A stretch of 13,326 bases of DNA from CAYRIF01 sp964424205 (lineage in GTDB: Bacteria > Bacteroidota > Bacteroidia > Cytophagales > Cyclobacteriaceae). Positions 13,119 through 13,326 of the stretch are shown here, in pieces. How positions within the stretch are numbered: position 1 is the first letter of the stretch; each line of letters begins with the position of its first letter. The notes under the pieces were generated by a model, which did no database searches, was not told where the DNA came from, and worked only from the letters and a program-made list of their open reading frames with translations. The DNA lies in the NCBI GenBank assembly GCA_964424205.1, contig CAYRIF010000080.1, positions 1 to 13,326 of the forward strand. The letters are read 5' to 3'. Both the position numbers and the translations under genes were made by a program.

Positions 13119-13326
13119 TTGAAGAGGAACTCCTTTAAAAATTTACTGGCAGCATTACTTTTCTTATTACTTAACATCCCAGTTTGGTCACAAAATAAGA
13201 AAGAAAGTGGTTTGCAAAAAACATTTTCGCAATATTCCATTAACCGATGGAATAACGAAAATGGATTGCCTGGTAATGCAGTGAAGGACATCATTAAAAC
13301 AAGTGATGGATATATCTGGATAGCTA
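13119..13326 (+). CDS. Two-component-regulator propeller-domain protein, N-terminal fragment (runs off window)
   Basis: Reading from a TTG at 13119 gives 69 codons to the window end. The first 24 or so residues form a signal peptide (KRNSFKN, then a Leu-rich core, ending PVWSQ). The mature start contains YSINRWNNENGLPGNAVKDI followed by KTSDGYIWIA, the signature of Reg_prop repeats (W..enGLP.n.V..I..d..GyiWia) that build periplasmic sensor beta-propellers. In full-length relatives the propellers precede a membrane helix and either a histidine kinase, a LuxR-type HTH or a GGDEF/other output; which applies here cannot be seen. TTG was chosen because it puts the signal peptide at the N-terminus; the only other in-frame option before a stop is GTG at 13095. 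The propeller call is secure; the output domain is unknown. Confidence 0.75.
   Translation, partial: MKRNSFKNLLAALLFLLLNIPVWSQNKKESGLQKTFSQYSINRWNNENGLPGNAVKDIIKTSDGYIWIA

Noticed and set aside
1..13326. CRISPR arrays, tRNA or rRNA genes, insertion sequence transposases, phage genes
   Set aside because: No regularly spaced repeats, no recognisable tRNA or rRNA sequence and no transposase or integrase frame were seen on either strand.

Overview
The window looks like a chromosomal segment of a low-GC member of the Bacteroidota, possibly a Cytophagales- or Chitinophagales-like organism; the order is a guess. The evidence is the gene content: a Porin_10-type outer-membrane protein, a Bacteroidota-style LptD, a single-MCE-domain protein, and a two-component-regulator propeller protein. 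Promoter-like boxes fit the TTTG / TAnnTTTG pattern of this phylum, and Shine-Dalgarno sequences are mostly absent. Most of the window is housekeeping and envelope biology, with two small toxin-antitoxin patches, one intact and one decayed.

Layout. (1) 1-920, minus strand: a compact parD-parE-miaE cluster. The RHH antitoxin and ParE toxin overlap by 14 nt, and the toxin stop overlaps the start of a tRNA hydroxylase gene (miaE, cut by the window edge) in an ATGA. A perfect 16-bp palindrome sits on the predicted parD promoter. (2) 921-1175: intergenic, holding that operator/promoter, a bulged stem-loop and a double-palindrome REP-like repeat. (3) 1176-4182, minus strand: lpxK followed after 10 nt by a putative porin, probably one transcript. 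(4) 4236-6119, plus strand: a Nif3-family dinuclear-metal protein and a coiled-coil C4 zinc-ribbon protein, divergent from lpxK, with a probable terminator at 6152-6177. (5) 6160-6512, minus strand: remnants of a second antitoxin/RelE-ParE toxin pair, each with a frameshift and the toxin truncated. This fills the only gene-poor stretch longer than 300 bases. (6) 6584-9262, minus strand: LptD-like LPS-assembly protein starting at TTG. (7) 9542-12944, plus strand: a tightly packed run of MCE/MlaD-like protein, acyl-CoA carboxylase carboxyltransferase subunit and SirB1-family protein, with spacings of 0 and 4 nt. (8) 13119-end, plus strand: the start of a secreted propeller-type sensor, preceded by several inverted repeats.

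How the genes fit together. LpxK (lipid A phosphorylation), LptD (LPS insertion), the MCE protein (lipid transport) and the porin all serve the outer membrane. The carboxylase adds an acyl-CoA metabolism step, possibly co-expressed with lipid transport. The items most worth a second look are the parDE-miaE coupling, the decayed second TA module, the REP-like repeat, and the use of GTG/TTG starts by all four exported or MCE-type envelope genes. I did not find a clearly novel multi-gene system; most genes belong to recognisable families.
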